Positions 30,640 through 42,767 of a stretch of 64,000 nucleotides of DNA are shown piece by piece. Each line of letters begins with the position of its first letter. Position 1 is the first letter of the stretch. The position numbers and the translations under genes are program-made. Source of the stretch: Aporrectodea caliginosa (lineage: Eukaryota; Annelida; Clitellata; Crassiclitellata; Lumbricidae); contig JACEVL010000019.1 of assembly GCA_020284085.1 (NCBI GenBank), positions 4,239,322 to 4,303,321 on the forward strand. Reading direction: 5' to 3'. Below the pieces are notes generated by a model. That model ran no database searches. It worked only from the letters and a program-made list of their open reading frames with translations, and was not told the DNA's origin.

Positions 30640-32460
30640 TAACTCGTTTGTCAACATACCGAAATAGGTAATTTTAAGTCGGACATTTGAGCAGTCTGAC
30701 GCTTTACCATTACTTCTACATGTATCTGTATGGGTTGAGTTCTGGTACTTTTAACACATTTGGGTAAAAGTCCAACCTAGGATTTTTTATTCTTGGAGTT
30801 TCCATTAAAAAGTAATGGCTTATTTTACTATTATGTATGGTCAACTCCATATTAGCATATTTCAATATTTCAATGATTTTAATGATTATTTTCTTCATTC
30901 CATCTTCTATTTACACAATTCATTACATGTAGTTATCATCAATCCAACTTCCATTTATGCAAAGAATTAGTTTCATCAACCCAAAGTATCGTTTAGTTGG
31001 CTTTATATTGTTTGAACAAAATATGATAAAATGGAGTTGAATTTACATAGAAATTAAAAATATGCTAAATTTAAATGAAGTTTTACTCAGAGTTGGATCT
31101 CGTGTAGGTCGATAGATACAGGTGATTATGATTTATTTACTGACTTAATAAACGATGACAACATGCGCTCAATTTATTGCCTATAAAATTATAAGAACGA
31201 AAATTATATCACATTCTCTTGTTTTCTGACTGAAAGATTTCTTTTTAGAATTCTTCTGTCTAAATGAAGACAAGCGATTAAGGTTGTATGAGTGCATGTT
31301 GCAACTTCATACATAACTATTAAAGTGCCTAAAGAAACCGCAATTGCTCTAAGACATAATTTTTGCTGTTTTACAGTCACATAAAGGTGCCTTAGTCGAA
31401 CTAAGACACACCTAGTATATTTGAACTCATTACATATAGATAAATTGAATCTCAGAAATTGATAAAATTCTTAATAGTCTCGATATGAAACTTTTTTAAT
31501 GATGATGGGGAATGAAATATGGCAAATTCTAAATTTGCAGCTATTCAAACTGTTTTATCAATAACAACTACTAGATAAACTGTCAGATGAAATGTAAATT
31601 TCAGTATATTCTGCTTTGAAATGATACCCTAGTCAATGACTGCCAAGGTTTGTACTTATTGGTGTGGTATACATTGTGAACAAAAGAAAGCAAAGCGCTG
31701 AACCCTTAGTGACACCACGCATTAGAAGAGCCTTGAAAGTAAATGCCATTTATTTATGCTGACTATGTGCAGGACATAAATAAGTTGAAGACCAATTCAG
31801 TGTATTGATCAGAAACGCAAATCAGTGTTTGACTCACCACTAAAAACTGGAGAAAGTTCAAGTGGAACAAGTGTTTCCACCTTACTCTTATCCATGATTT
31901 CCAAGATGTCATTATGAACAGGATGAAGAGCGGATTCTGTTGATTGAAACATAGAGACTGAAGTGGGTTTTGTGAATTGGGGGATAAGTGGTTTGCATAA
32001 GATTCATTGCTACGTGCTGAAGAATTTTTAACACGAAGTTCATAGTTGAGATGGATCTGTAATTAGACAGAATATGCAGATGAACATAATGTGCTACATA
32101 TTTTTAATTCCATATGACATGCCTGTTAATGTGAGAAAACGAGTAAGAAGAAGCTCTAATCAAGTCTTCTCAAACAAGATAATGCTATGTGATGACATCT
32201 GTAATATTCACTAAAAGTAGTGGATTAGAAAAGGTCTTGGCTCGAACCTAAACTATGCAACGCAACTATAGCCGTAAACAATGTCAGGTTATTTAATTGA
32301 GGATTCGCAGTTTGCATTAGCGATATACCGTACTTTGCACGGCCCTGATATGGAAAATGCACAGAAATTGCATAATTGAAAAGTGTTGGAACCACCAGAG
32401 TATCCATTATTTAAAATGAGACTTTTTTATTAATGTGAAATAAAAAATTAAATAAAGTAG
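30640..32460 (+). repeat. Segmental duplication upstream of ZNF-C (matches 17340-18240)
   Basis: Continuous similarity to the ZNF-B upstream DNA except for about 30895-31850, which is extra here. That extra segment holds the inverted partners of window positions 1-240 and 8210-8375, so it is itself built of dispersed repeats. No gene recognised. Confidence 0.6.
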
Positions 32461-33276
32461 ATACCCATTTTACACGTTCTGTTTGAAGAAGGTTGCCTTT
32501 CCATCTTTTTCTGTAACAGATGCACATGTGTGGCGCTGTCATGTAATGTGCAGGGATGAAATTGTGTTCTATATTTTATGGCATATGAAGTTGATAATCT
32601 TGCTATGTAAATCTTTGAATGAATAAAAATGAGTTTTGTTTTGTTCTTTTCAGCAAGTCCACGAAGAAGCAACATTCAGTTGCAGGACAAGATCTACTTC
32701 TCATTAATCGTCGTCAAGCAAATTACAAGGGATTTAACTGAGTGCAACTTTCACCATAGTCAATTATTTCATCTTCAGTTCAAGTCACACTGAAGTTAGC
32801 AGAAAGGTGTCATATTATACAAAAGTTGGATGGTTTCAGTATTTCGTCACAAAGGTTTTTCTGTGTGACCAATTTCTTACCTTACTTGAAAAATAACTAA
32901 GATTCATAGTTGAAACGTGAACCCTTCTTGTAAGCATCTGATATTGAAACTTCAATGAAGTCGTCGAAAATATGAGAAACTGGACACTGCTGGAGTTGGA
33001 AGGGTTATGAGAGCAACAAGTCATGAAACTTTTGCACCGGAAGTTACATTTAAGTGCATAATACGCACTATAATATTATCAAGACTCATGCTTTTCAAAA
33101 GCCATACAAATTCCAACGTTGTCTAGAATCTGGTGATTGGAGAACTGCTTGCGAATCATTTAAAGACTACACAGATGTCAATTACTTCAGAAAACGTATG
33201 CTTCAGGTGATCATCTAACAGCTTGTCAAAGAACCCATACTTGAGAAAACAGTGAAATTATTACTCACCTGGCCTG
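32461..33276 (+). other. Leader region of ZNF-C
   Basis: An acceptor-like TTCTTTTCAG ends at 32653 and is followed by 623 bp alignable with the ZNF-B leader, with small indels. Contains the ATGAGAAACTGGACACTGCT segment (about 32971). Confidence 0.5.
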
Positions 33277-34236
33277 ATGGCGAATACGACAACCCATTCG
33301 GGAGAAAAACAATACAAGTTCCAGATTAATTAGAATTCATTTGATCAGGGTAGTAGACTGAAAACACATACTGACGAAAACCCACTCAGGTGCCAATTTT
33401 GTCAGAAAACATTTACTTATTATTGTTATCTGAAAGTGCACTTGAGAATCCATACTGGGGAAAAACCATACGGGTGCAAGTTATGTCAGAAATCATTTGC
33501 AAAACAAAGTCCTCTGAAAACACACATGAGAACCCATACTGGAGAAAAACCATACATGTGCCATTTATGTCCGAAATCATTTGTTGAAGCTGGTCGTCTG
33601 AAAAAACACATGAGAACCCATACTGAGGAAAAGCCATACATGTGCCATTTATGTCCAAGAAGATTTGCTCAGGGTAGTCATTTGATTGGGCATATGAAAA
33701 CGCATACTGGCGAAAAACCATACATATGTCAGTTATGTGAGAAATCATTTGCTCAACAGAGTACTTTGACAATGCACATAAGAACCCATACTGGCGAGAA
33801 ACCATACAAATGTCAGTTATGTCAGAAATCATATGCTGTTGGTAGTAATCTGATAACGCACATGAGAACCCACTCTGGTGAAAAACCAAACAAATGCCTG
33901 TTATGTGAGAAATCATTTAATAGAGATAGTCATCTGAAAATGCACATTAGAACCCATACTGGAGAAAAACCATACAGATGCCAGTTATGTCAGAAAACAT
34001 TTGCTAGAAATAGTCATCTGAAAAGACACGTGAGAACCCATTCTGGCGAGAAACCATACAGGTATCAGTTATGTCTGAAACGATTTACACGTGTTGGTAA
34101 TCTAAAGAGTCATATGATAACTCATACAGGAGAAAAACCATTCATATGTGAGTTTTGCAAGAAAGGATTTGCAGAACCCGGAAATTTAAGGAAACACAGA
34201 AGAACTCATACAACTGCGAAGCTACAGTCACAATAA
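33277..34236 (+). pseudogene. C2H2 zinc-finger ZNF-C (10 fingers, stop near N-terminus)
   Basis: The ATG homologous to ZNF-B's start is at 33277, but codon 19 is TAG (33331-33333) where ZNF-B has CAG. Downstream the frame stays open to 34236 and encodes ten fingers, beginning RCQFCQKTFTYYCYLKVH. Finger 9 (KPYRYQLCLKRFTRVG) has Tyr in place of the first zinc-binding Cys. The end (EFCKKGFAEPGNLRKHRRTH) matches ZNF-A and ZNF-B. Fingers 5-7 are nearly identical in DNA to ZNF-B fingers 6-8. It could still be translated from an internal or upstream-spliced start, since the array is otherwise open; otherwise it is a young pseudogene. Confidence 0.7.
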
Positions 34237-34950
34237 ACCTTATAGCAAGAGCAGTTCTTCAGCGAAGCAGTTTAAAAAGGGTTTTCCATCTTTTAATTTT
34301 TGTCGAAAAAACGTCGTTTTTTATTTTTAATCACGTTTTTTCCAGTTTTTTTTCTGTGTAATTTTATTTATTTAATTACTGTCTGTTATTATTTGTTTAA
34401 TTTTATTTTTTTCTGATATCACTTACGTTGCCTCCGTACTTTCAATGATTCAGCTAATTTCCGTCATTATTTTAATGTCATCAGTTGAGAAATATGATTA
34501 GCGTAGTAAAGGAAATAAAATTCATAAAGTTATTTTAATTTCTAAGTTATCCCAAGTGCTGTATTTGTACACAGTAATCTCCGATTGACTGATAAACTGA
34601 CTGATGTTACTCCAAAGTCCACATAAAGTTCTTATATATTATAAGTAAAAATTGTTCTTAGGCCTACAATTTTTAATTAAGTTCACTCTATAGTCTATAC
34701 TTACAAAGTTTAGTTTTAAATTGTTTATGTCAGCATGGACTTATGTGGACTTATGTTCAGCCTATATTTTAAGTTTTTAAAGATTTCAATATGTTTAATT
34801 TCTCAATTTCTTAGTAAACCAATCTTCTAAAAAGAAAATAATTGCTGTAGATTAATGTTACTTGGTGTTTACTAATAAAGTTGTGTTATTTGTTGATTGA
34901 AAATTAAATTGTGTAAACAAGGTTTTTAATTTTGAAATGCACTACGAAAT
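34237..34950 (+). other. 3' region of ZNF-C with AATAAA
   Basis: Homologous to 21150-21790. AATAAA at 34874-34879 lies in the same position as in ZNF-B, followed by GTTGTGTTATTTGTTGATT. Confidence 0.5.
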
Positions 34951-35021
34951 GTAGCGAAGTCAAATTATAATTTTTTTATTTTTTTCGTTTTTTTATTTTT
35001 TTGGAAAAGACGAGGTCTTTT

Positions 35022-35205
35022 CAATGTGATTCTCGTTAACGATAACGATAACGAAAATGTTCGTTAACGAAAATAAAATGATTTCGTTAACTATAACTAT
35101 AGCTATAAAATATCATTAACTATAACTATAACGAAAATAACAATAACGAAAATTCATCTTTATTTTCGTTAATACAAAATGTAAAAATTGGAAGTGCAAT
35201 ATGAA
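35022..35205. repeat. Partial copy of the TTATAG-type hAT-like element
   Basis: Starts CAATGTGATTCTCGTTAACG and runs through AACGATAACGAAAATG and AACTATAACTATAACG repeats, the inverse of the right arm of 2702-3244. It stops near GGAAGTGCAATATGAA, matching TTGCACTTCC at 3058 in inverse. The other terminus is missing. Confidence 0.65.
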
Positions 35206-35339
35206 ATTGATTGACCTGAGAATAATGCAAATATCCACCTAGCTGGACATTCTATCCGAATGTATCATAATAATTATATGGACCATAATAATTATGTCAA
35301 TGGGGGACTCTGTGAGCAGTTCCTTTAAGCGGCGATAGG

Positions 35340-36007
35340 CGTCGCCAGTATGTGATGTGGTCTAAGCAGTAATGGTGATTCGTCGGCCACGGGGGCGTGC
35401 TGGGCGAGACGCGGTTCCGATTACTACTCCGGGACTGACAAGGGTCTCCAGCATGGTCATCTTGGGCGTTACAATGAATGAAGCTTTGAGTTTCGAGTCA
35501 CACATCACCCGTATATGTTGTCAGGCCAGACAATCGCTGTATGCCTTGCGCATCCTCGTGGCGCATGGTCTTTCAGGCCCTATGCTATACGACGTGGTTC
35601 GTGCTACAACGGTGGCCCGAATGCTCTATGCTGCTCCGGCTTGGTGGGGGTTTGCAGGGCAGCAAGAAAAGAACCGCCTTCAGTCGGCGATGCGGCGTCT
35701 GATTCGTCTGCGGTACCTGCCAGAGGACAGTCCATCGTTTGAGCATCTTTGCAACACTGCCGACTCACGCCTCTTCTCTGCGATCCTAGGAAACCCGGGG
35801 CATGTACTCCATGGACTACTCCCCCCCAAAAAGCCGCTCCCCTACACCCTGCGCCCGAGATTACATGACCGTATTATTCCACAAGCTGACAATCTTTCAC
35901 GCAAATCGTTTATAATAAGAATGTTATACTCTGTATAAATGTATGTACACCAAAGTGCGGATATGCAATTGGTTGAATAAAGAATATACTTACTTACTTA
36001 CTTACTT
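35340..36007 (+). pseudogene. LINE 3' end (RT C-terminal region) with ACTT tail
   Basis: The ORF at 35372-35938 encodes the post-RT region of a CR1-related LINE (VTMNEALSFESHITRICCQA, AAPAWWGFAG and RKSFIIRMLYSV). It is alignable with the ORF at 54930-55598 (VTLSERIGFSSHVNK, ASPSWWGF and RKGFITRMLYNY). The 3' tail AATAAAGAATATACTTACTT continues as ACTT repeats to about 36006. 5' truncated, so a retroposed remnant. Confidence 0.8.
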
Positions 36008-36463
36008 CCGTAAAAAGTCACTTTAGCGTAAATAAACCATAGACATCATATATATTAAATGTAAGATGTCTATGAAATAAACCTACCGCACAACAGAGCA
36101 CACATTGTTACCTAGAGTAGCCAAACGGCATCCCATCCTGGCGCCACCTATAGCAGCCATTTTTACAGAGTCCCCCATTAAATGGATTGACTCATCGTCT
36201 GTGCTTTTGCCTCATCACTGATCGCTTTGAGGAAGAAATAATAAAAATTATTGTTAAGTTCATATTTTATCTGTCGAATAATAATACTACCAAGAGTCCC
36301 AATGACGTCAGTCTGTTCTCAGCATTAAAAGCATTACTTTAAATTCTCTGAGCCATGTTTCAATTGCGACATTATCATTATATTTTTTGTAATTGTATCA
36401 TTGTTATTATTGTAATTAATAGGCCTATAGGATGTACGTAAAATGTATACATGTAGGTATACC
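36008..36463. other. No gene recognised
   Basis: AT-rich sequence without supported ORFs. It contains TATGAAATAAAC and a microsatellite-poor stretch leading to the next small element. Confidence 0.35.
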
Positions 36464-36618
36464 CAGGCACGTAGCCAGACTGAAATTCAAGAGGAGGCAA
36501 CTTCACAGACCACTGGCAAAATGCTGGTCATTAAGGTCATTAGTCAATGGAAGTTCCAGTATATGAAAAGCAAGAGGAGGCAACTGCCTCCTCGTGCCTC
36601 AATGTAGCTACGCCTATT
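36464..36618. mobile_element. Possible 155-bp hAT-like MITE
   Basis: CAGGCACGTAGCCAGAC at the left and GTAGCTACGCCTATT at the right form imperfect inverted ends. The flanking 8-mers GGTATACC and GGTATATC agree at 7 of 8. Inside, AAGAGGAGGCAACTTC and GAGGAGGCAACTGCCTCCTC form local inverted repeats. Tentative. Confidence 0.4.
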
Positions 36619-36839
36619 GGTATATCTCGTATTTTGTATGGAGCATTTTTTCGGTCTAAAGAGTCTTTGTATCAATAATGAAATGCACGGCCTCCGATTC
36701 TTTTGTCGATATTTTTGGACCATAATATTATAAATGTTAATTACACAAGAAACGAAGAGCATGGTGCTCGAAACACAGTCATAATTATTATTACTACAAA
36801 TAGCGAAGCAACATCACATCTGACTTATAATATCAGTAG

Positions 36840-37320
36840 GCCGTCGATCGAGGAGTACAAAACTAAGTTTTGATCACTTCGCCAATGTATAGAAATAGGT
36901 TGTATGTATCAGTTATCCAATGTATAGAGATGTAAAGTAAGTAAGTAAGTAAGTATATTCTTTAATAAAACCAATTGCATATCCGCACTCTGGTGTACAT
37001 ACATCTTAACAACAATCAACAGTTAATGTTAATACGAGTACAACATTCTAACAATAAACGTCTTTCGCTGTAAATTATCTGCAAGAGGTACACAATGGTC
37101 GTGCGATCGCGGTCGCAGGGTATATTGTTGGGGCTTTTTTGGTGGAAGTAAACTATGCAGTACGTGGCCCTGGTTCATCAGGACCGCAGAGAAAAGACGG
37201 GTGTCAGCTTCAAGACAAAGTCGCTCAAATGGGTTCTTTTCAGTTGGGCAATGTATAGAGATAGGTCCTAGTCATTTGACCAATGAATAGAAATAGGTTC
37301 TGATCAATTGGCCAATGATC
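36840..37320. repeat. 33-bp minisatellite (CCAATGTATAGAAATAGGTT)
   Basis: About five units read TTxxCCAATGTATAGAAATAGG followed by TTCTGATCA-like bases, at 36875-36930 and 37240-37315. The LINE at 36932-37248 is inserted between them. Confidence 0.6.
36932..37248 (-). pseudogene. LINE 3' end, minus strand, with 14-bp TSD
   Basis: On the minus strand it encodes LFSAVLMNQGHVLHSLLPPK and RKTFIVRMLYS, the same region as 35372-35938, then a 3' UTR and a (CTTA)n tail. Flanked by CAATGTATAGAGAT at 36918-36931 and 37249-37262. Because the target is itself repetitive, part of this match could be ancestral. Confidence 0.75.
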
Positions 37321-38150
37321 TACTAAAGGCAGTGATAAGGATCGATGTACATGTGTAGCGTTCCTTGTTTCCACCAATAATTAGGCCTACTCATCATTAA
37401 GTTATAACCTGCGACTCGGCCTCATGATTTCACTTTGCCGGCTAGGTATGGTCGAAATTTCATACCTAGAGTACTTTATGGCGTATTAGGCTAAACAATC
37501 ATTTTCTTTAGCAATAGGACTCAGTCACAGGTGAGAGAATTGCCGGGGAGTTGGGGTTCAACCCCATAGTCTTTCAGGCTTCCATAGCAAAGTCTACATT
37601 TCATGTGCAGTTTGGGTGCACCCAAACTGCACATAAATCAAAGTTTAAACCCCCAGTTATTTTTCACAATGCCCATACTGCTCAGTCATTAATACATTCC
37701 TAACCCTCTTAGCTATTATTTTTGTATAATCAGTATCTAGATTGTTGATTTTGTAACCTTGTTGCGTTTGTGTAAACGAGTTTGTTAAATAAAAGAATAG
37801 GAGTAGTAGTAGAATCAAGACACTCATATGATGGCATCTATACGCCATCATAAGACAATTAAGCAATAACAATACTTCTGCATAGTATTGGTCGGGCGTT
37901 GGTCGGGTTTTGCTCTGACCCCGATGACCTTCGTTGGAAGCCATTGAGTCATCGGTCCCCATATGGTGAGAAGATGAGATGCAGTCCCCTTTCCCCCGGT
38001 CGATGTTTGTGTCATCTGAATGTGCAGCCTACGTGTTAAGGAAAAGCTTTCTATTCACTTCCACTTTTGTACCATTATTGACACTAGCTCTCCCACAGTT
38101 GGCGTTCAAATAGACGATTTCATATGCGCCTGAGGTGTGTGCGTGCGTGC
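37321..38150. other. No gene recognised; contains a 32-bp palindrome
   Basis: Apart from the perfect palindrome at 37603-37634, no structure is explained. The minus ORF 37657-37962 has no recognisable domain. Confidence 0.35.
37603..37634. repeat. Perfect 32-bp palindrome
   Basis: Two 16-base arms, ATGTGCAGTTTGGGTG and CACCCAAACTGCACAT, meet with no spacer. It can form a cruciform or hairpin. Confidence 0.9.
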
Positions 38151-38154
38151 GTGT

Positions 38155-38155
38155 T

Positions 38156-38224
<69 letters not shown>

Positions 38225-38372
38225 GGAGAGACAGACAGACAGACAGACAGAGAGAGAGAGAGAGAGAGAGGGGAGACAGACAGACAGACAGACAAGAGAA
38301 ATAGAAAGAGAGAGAGAAAGAGACAGACAGGCAGAGATATACAGAGTAGAACAGAGAGAAGACAGACAGACA
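38155..38372. repeat. Compound microsatellite (GT)n-(GA)n-(GACA)n
   Basis: GT, then GAGA, then several blocks of GACA repeats. The Arg/Glu- and Cys/Leu-rich ORFs on both strands are repeat artefacts. Confidence 0.9.
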
Positions 38373-38552
38373 GAGAGTTGTCTTGAGGCAAGCAAATGTC
38401 ATTGTATATAAATTCCTATATATTTATTTATAAAACAAATTTATATATAAGGCTACACGTTATATATTATATAGGTTGGCAACACTCATTATATAGCCTA
38501 TAACAGACCAACAGACATTTGAAAAGCACCGAGCGACCGTTGAGTGTGTGTT

Positions 38553-38585
<33 letters not shown>

Positions 38586-39290
38586 GTTTGTGTGCTGTAT
38601 GACTGTTCAAAAAAACACTTAGGCTATGTCTGTAGTAGGCTAAGTCATGTAGGCCTATATACGACGTATGCATAATTGTATCGGCCTATATTAATATGAG
38701 CCTACGTGTTATGCTATTGAATACGGGCTAAGCACCCGTCTCAGTCCTGATAGCGCGGCGCAGTTGGGCCATAGCGGCGGTGAAGGTGGGGGTGGTGTCT
38801 GGCTGTTGACGTCGAGGGCAGCGAAGGAGAAGGGGCGACGACAGGCGACATATAGATAGAGGGATAAGACGAAGAAAAGAAGTAGAGTGCTTTGTGTGCT
38901 TTGTATGTAGTTCCGCCATTTCTGTGCTTACAAAGGATCAGGCAGCGGCTGAGGTCTTAGCCAAGAGCGTGAACACAGACACTTCGTTAACTAGAGCAAG
39001 GAATTGATTTCAAGTCTTCACCGACCACTGAAGCAGAAAGATTCAAATCGTTGCGTCAAGTTATGTTGTTTCGATCTTGACATCTCAAACAGGGTAGGTT
39101 ATTAATCTCAAACACAGTGACACACACACATTGTGTAATATAGGCCTACATGTACAAACAGCTGTGTGCTATAATACTTTCACGAACATACACGCACACG
39201 GGCGGCGACATCTCAGCGTCTAGAAATGGTTTGGTTTCTAATGGCAATCGTAAACTCCAAACCTCTAATGCGCCACTCAAAAGCCAATGG
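38373..39290. other. No gene recognised; (GT)n at 38544-38592
   Basis: Includes a GTGTGTTTGTGTG microsatellite. Near 39245-39300 it has a segment (CTCTAATGCGCCACTC, GCTTATTCACGAGCG) related to 14450-14510. No supported coding region. Confidence 0.4.
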
Positions 39291-39299
39291 CTTATTCAC

Positions 39300-39825
39300 G
39301 AGCGTAGTCAGAAAGAGGTCCGAGTCAGATGGGTTATCCAAATGGTCGTGAGAAAGAGGTCCGAGTTAGATGGGTTATCCAAAGGGTAGTCAGAAAGAGG
39401 TCCAAGTCAGATGGGTTATGCAAAGGGTAGTCAGAAAGAGGTCCAAGTCAGATGGGTTATTCAAAGGGTAGTCAGAAAGAGGTCCAAGTCAGATGGGTTA
39501 TGCAAATGGTAGTCAGAAAGAGGTCCGAGTCAGATGGGTTATCCAAAGGGTAGTCAGAAAGAGGTCCAAGTCAGATGGGTTATCCAAAGGGTAGTCAGAA
39601 AGAGGTCCGATTCAGATGGGTTATCCAAAGTGTAGTCACAAAGAGGTCGGAGTCAGATGGGTTATGCAAAGGGTAGTCAGGAAGAGGTCCGAGTCAGATG
39701 GGTTATCCAAAGGGTAGTCAGAAAGAGGTCCGAGTCAGATGGATTATCCAAAGGGCAGTCAGAAAGAGGTCCGAGTCAGATGGATTATCCAAAGGGTAGT
39801 CAGAAAGAGGTCCCAGTTCGGTTTT
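39300..39825. repeat. 41-bp minisatellite, about 13 units
   Basis: Units of about 41 bp; the unit joins GTAGTCAGAAAGAGGTCCGA and GTCAGATGGGTTATCCAAAG plus G. About 13 head-to-tail copies with few differences (for example TATGCAAAGG for TATCCAAAGG). Not divisible by three, so the ORFs over it shift through frames and are not genes. Confidence 0.9.
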
Positions 39826-42440
39826 CAGAGGATCAATGGGACAGAGTAGGTGTAATTTAGGACTGGAAAGTGCAGGATAAGATGAGTCGGGTATGAGTTC
39901 TTGAAAAGGTGGGACTTCAGTTTTGACATTCTGTGCAGATGCTTAGCGTGGCTAATTGATCTGATCTGTCCGCATTCCTGAATATAGGTCTGTTAATAAG
40001 TTATGTCAGCATCCTGTCCTTAGTTAAAACTCATCTTCTTTTATCACTGCTCTTAGATCACGATTCAGTCTCGGAGGACTGCAATTGCCAGTCTAATGGT
40101 TTATTTAGACTGAAACTTCGTTAGGACCTTTACCGTAAATCCGTAATGCATATGACATGAATCGATGATGGTCAACCATTGCAAAGCATTCCAAATGACG
40201 GCTCTCAGGACAGAACTAGTTCGATATCCAGCATCCATCACAGAAGTTATCCAAGTTATTATGATCAGATTTCTGTAGGGCTGCCAACTTTAGTTTTTGC
40301 CAATCCCAGACGCCCGCATAAGCACTCAATAGCCTACGCATTGAGCTATAGATATGTATTACACATGTATGGGCCTACTGTCACATGCGTCCATGCCATT
40401 ACCAATTTATCATGTCCACGTCACTGTATGAAACTAATGTAGCATCAGTCTATTGTAGGATCTACACTCTACAGTCTTAGCTTCCAGAAAATAGTCGTGA
40501 AAATTATAGTCAGATAATCAAAAGACAAGTGGCCTACAATTATGTATAAAATTAGAATCAACTTCAAGAAAACAGTTGATTAAATTTTAGTGTCCTGCCA
40601 TGCCTATGGGCAAAGCACTCGCAAAAATCATTTACTCAAATCAAAGCCAATGGTCTCAGAAAACACGTTCACACTAAGGATATAATTTGCATTTGCAGAA
40701 TCGACAGGAAGTGCGATTGATCAGATAGGAACAAAGAATTGGTCAGAGGTGAAGACAGCGAAAGACAGAAGAGTCAAAAGATGGATCTGATCAAGTACCT
40801 CAAGGATGATATCTGGAGAACAGAGCAGAGCAAAAACGTCACAGGTAGGCACAAGAACATTTTCCTCAAACCATTTGGGTCTCATCGTATCGTGTCATAT
40901 CTGAGAATTTACAAAGCGCCTCTAACAGTAGGAGCTATTCAGAGCCGTTCTCAGCGTGGCAGGCCCGGGGGAAACAAGGCTGTCTTCAAGCAGCAAAGGT
41001 ATGAGGATGGGTCCGCGATCAAAACCTTACTGCGGATTGAGGGGAGGCTGGACGTTCAATAAAGACTGGCCCACGACAGTAAAAGCCAGGTGTGCCATGG
41101 CAGTTTTTGCCCGGGTAACAAACATATCTATAGGATCTAGGGACTGGAGAGCAGGGACGTCCATCCCCTTACGCCTATGAAGCATTCCCCCTCTTGTCAT
41201 CAGACAATTGGTTGCCCCTCGATTACGATTTGAAGCACAGTTTTACTGCGACTGTCGATTCAAAAGAGAAAATCTCGATTATCGAAATTTGAAGCGCAGT
41301 TTTTTACTGCTGAATTCTGTAACTTTTAGTTAACTGTTAAAGCAACATTATGCATTGTAAAAATACGAAGGCTTGTACACAGACTGAGCGGCCAGAGCGG
41401 CCAGACATTAACATAATTATAAGTAATGAAATTATTATGGTTAATCAGTTACAGACCGATTTTAATGACTGTCCTTTTCAGCCGTGGTGGAGTCCGGAGC
41501 TTTCCTGAGTAGCATTGAAGGAGCGCTATATAAATATTCGTAATGAATGTGTATATACATATGCACACATAATGTTTACTGTATCTAATGATGTTGACTG
41601 TTGTGAAATAAGTATCGATCCCTTCGAATAGGCCTACTTCTTTTGTTTCGTACAAATCGGTGATGCAATTAGTTGAATTAATTATCAGCTTGTAGGATAA
41701 ACTAGGCATGAGAAACATCCTTGCTCTTCAGGAAATCTGTAGTAGGTAGCACTTCTCATTAGAGGCCGTTAACTGTCTCGCAATATATCACCACATTCAA
41801 CACGGTCTCGTTATCTTTGCGATCTTTCAGATCCTATCGACACTTGTATAATTATACCTCTGCATCCTTCTTTCTAACTGTCTGTCTGTCTGTCTGTCTG
41901 TCCATTTATATGTCTATTATGTCTGCTTATCGGTCGGTCTGTTTATCTGTCCGTCTATCTGTCTCTGTCTGTCAATCTGCCTGTACCTCTTCCATCTCCA
42001 CCGGAGCCAACACAGAAAGCCTACCCTGGTTAACTTATCTTTTAAATCGGTTATTGACTCTTATAAGTGCATAATAATTATCTTATCACCATGACGGCCA
42101 TAAATTGTCTGGGGCACTTGTGCTTAAGACTGTTCCGATTGTTAACGTTCACAACTAGAGCTTTGTTATGTCATAATTTATTCTCTACACGTCTTACGTG
42201 ACTGACAACAGGTGTCGCACTTCTCTGTCTTATCCGCAGCTTTTGTTCTCAGGAAAACGCGGTCAAATTTGCTGTTAGTCAAGTACCTCTATCAATGATT
42301 TATCATCCTCTTAGATGATGTAAAGTCCCCTTGTCAATTCTTTACCCATGCTGGGCTGGTTTTTGCAGCTGTGCTTGGCTCCTAGAGGGATTTCTCATGT
42401 GCTATTTTCTTGGCGTGCCCTTTATACGAAGAATATCTTA
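39826..42440. other. Long stretch without a recognised gene
   Basis: The only larger ORF (40739-41062, 107 codons) has no recognisable domain and low-complexity basic content. Notable small items: GGAGCGCTATATAAATATTC (about 41520), a SINE/LINE-tail-like motif, and CTGTCTGTCTGTCTGTCTGT microsatellite near 41880. The sequence TCTTATCACCATGACGG occurs at about 42081 and again at 42436. Confidence 0.35.
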
Positions 42441-42452
42441 TCACCATGACGG

Positions 42453-42755
<303 letters not shown>

Positions 42756-42767
42756 TCACCATGACGG

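Noticed and set aside
38029..38411. Overlapping Cys/Leu/Ser-rich and Arg/Glu-rich ORFs on both strands
   Set aside because: Translations of GA and GACA microsatellites.
40739..41062. 107-codon ORF (MVRGEDSERQKSQKMDLIKY)
   Set aside because: No domain, no paralogue in the window, no splice or polyadenylation context. It could be chance in non-coding DNA.
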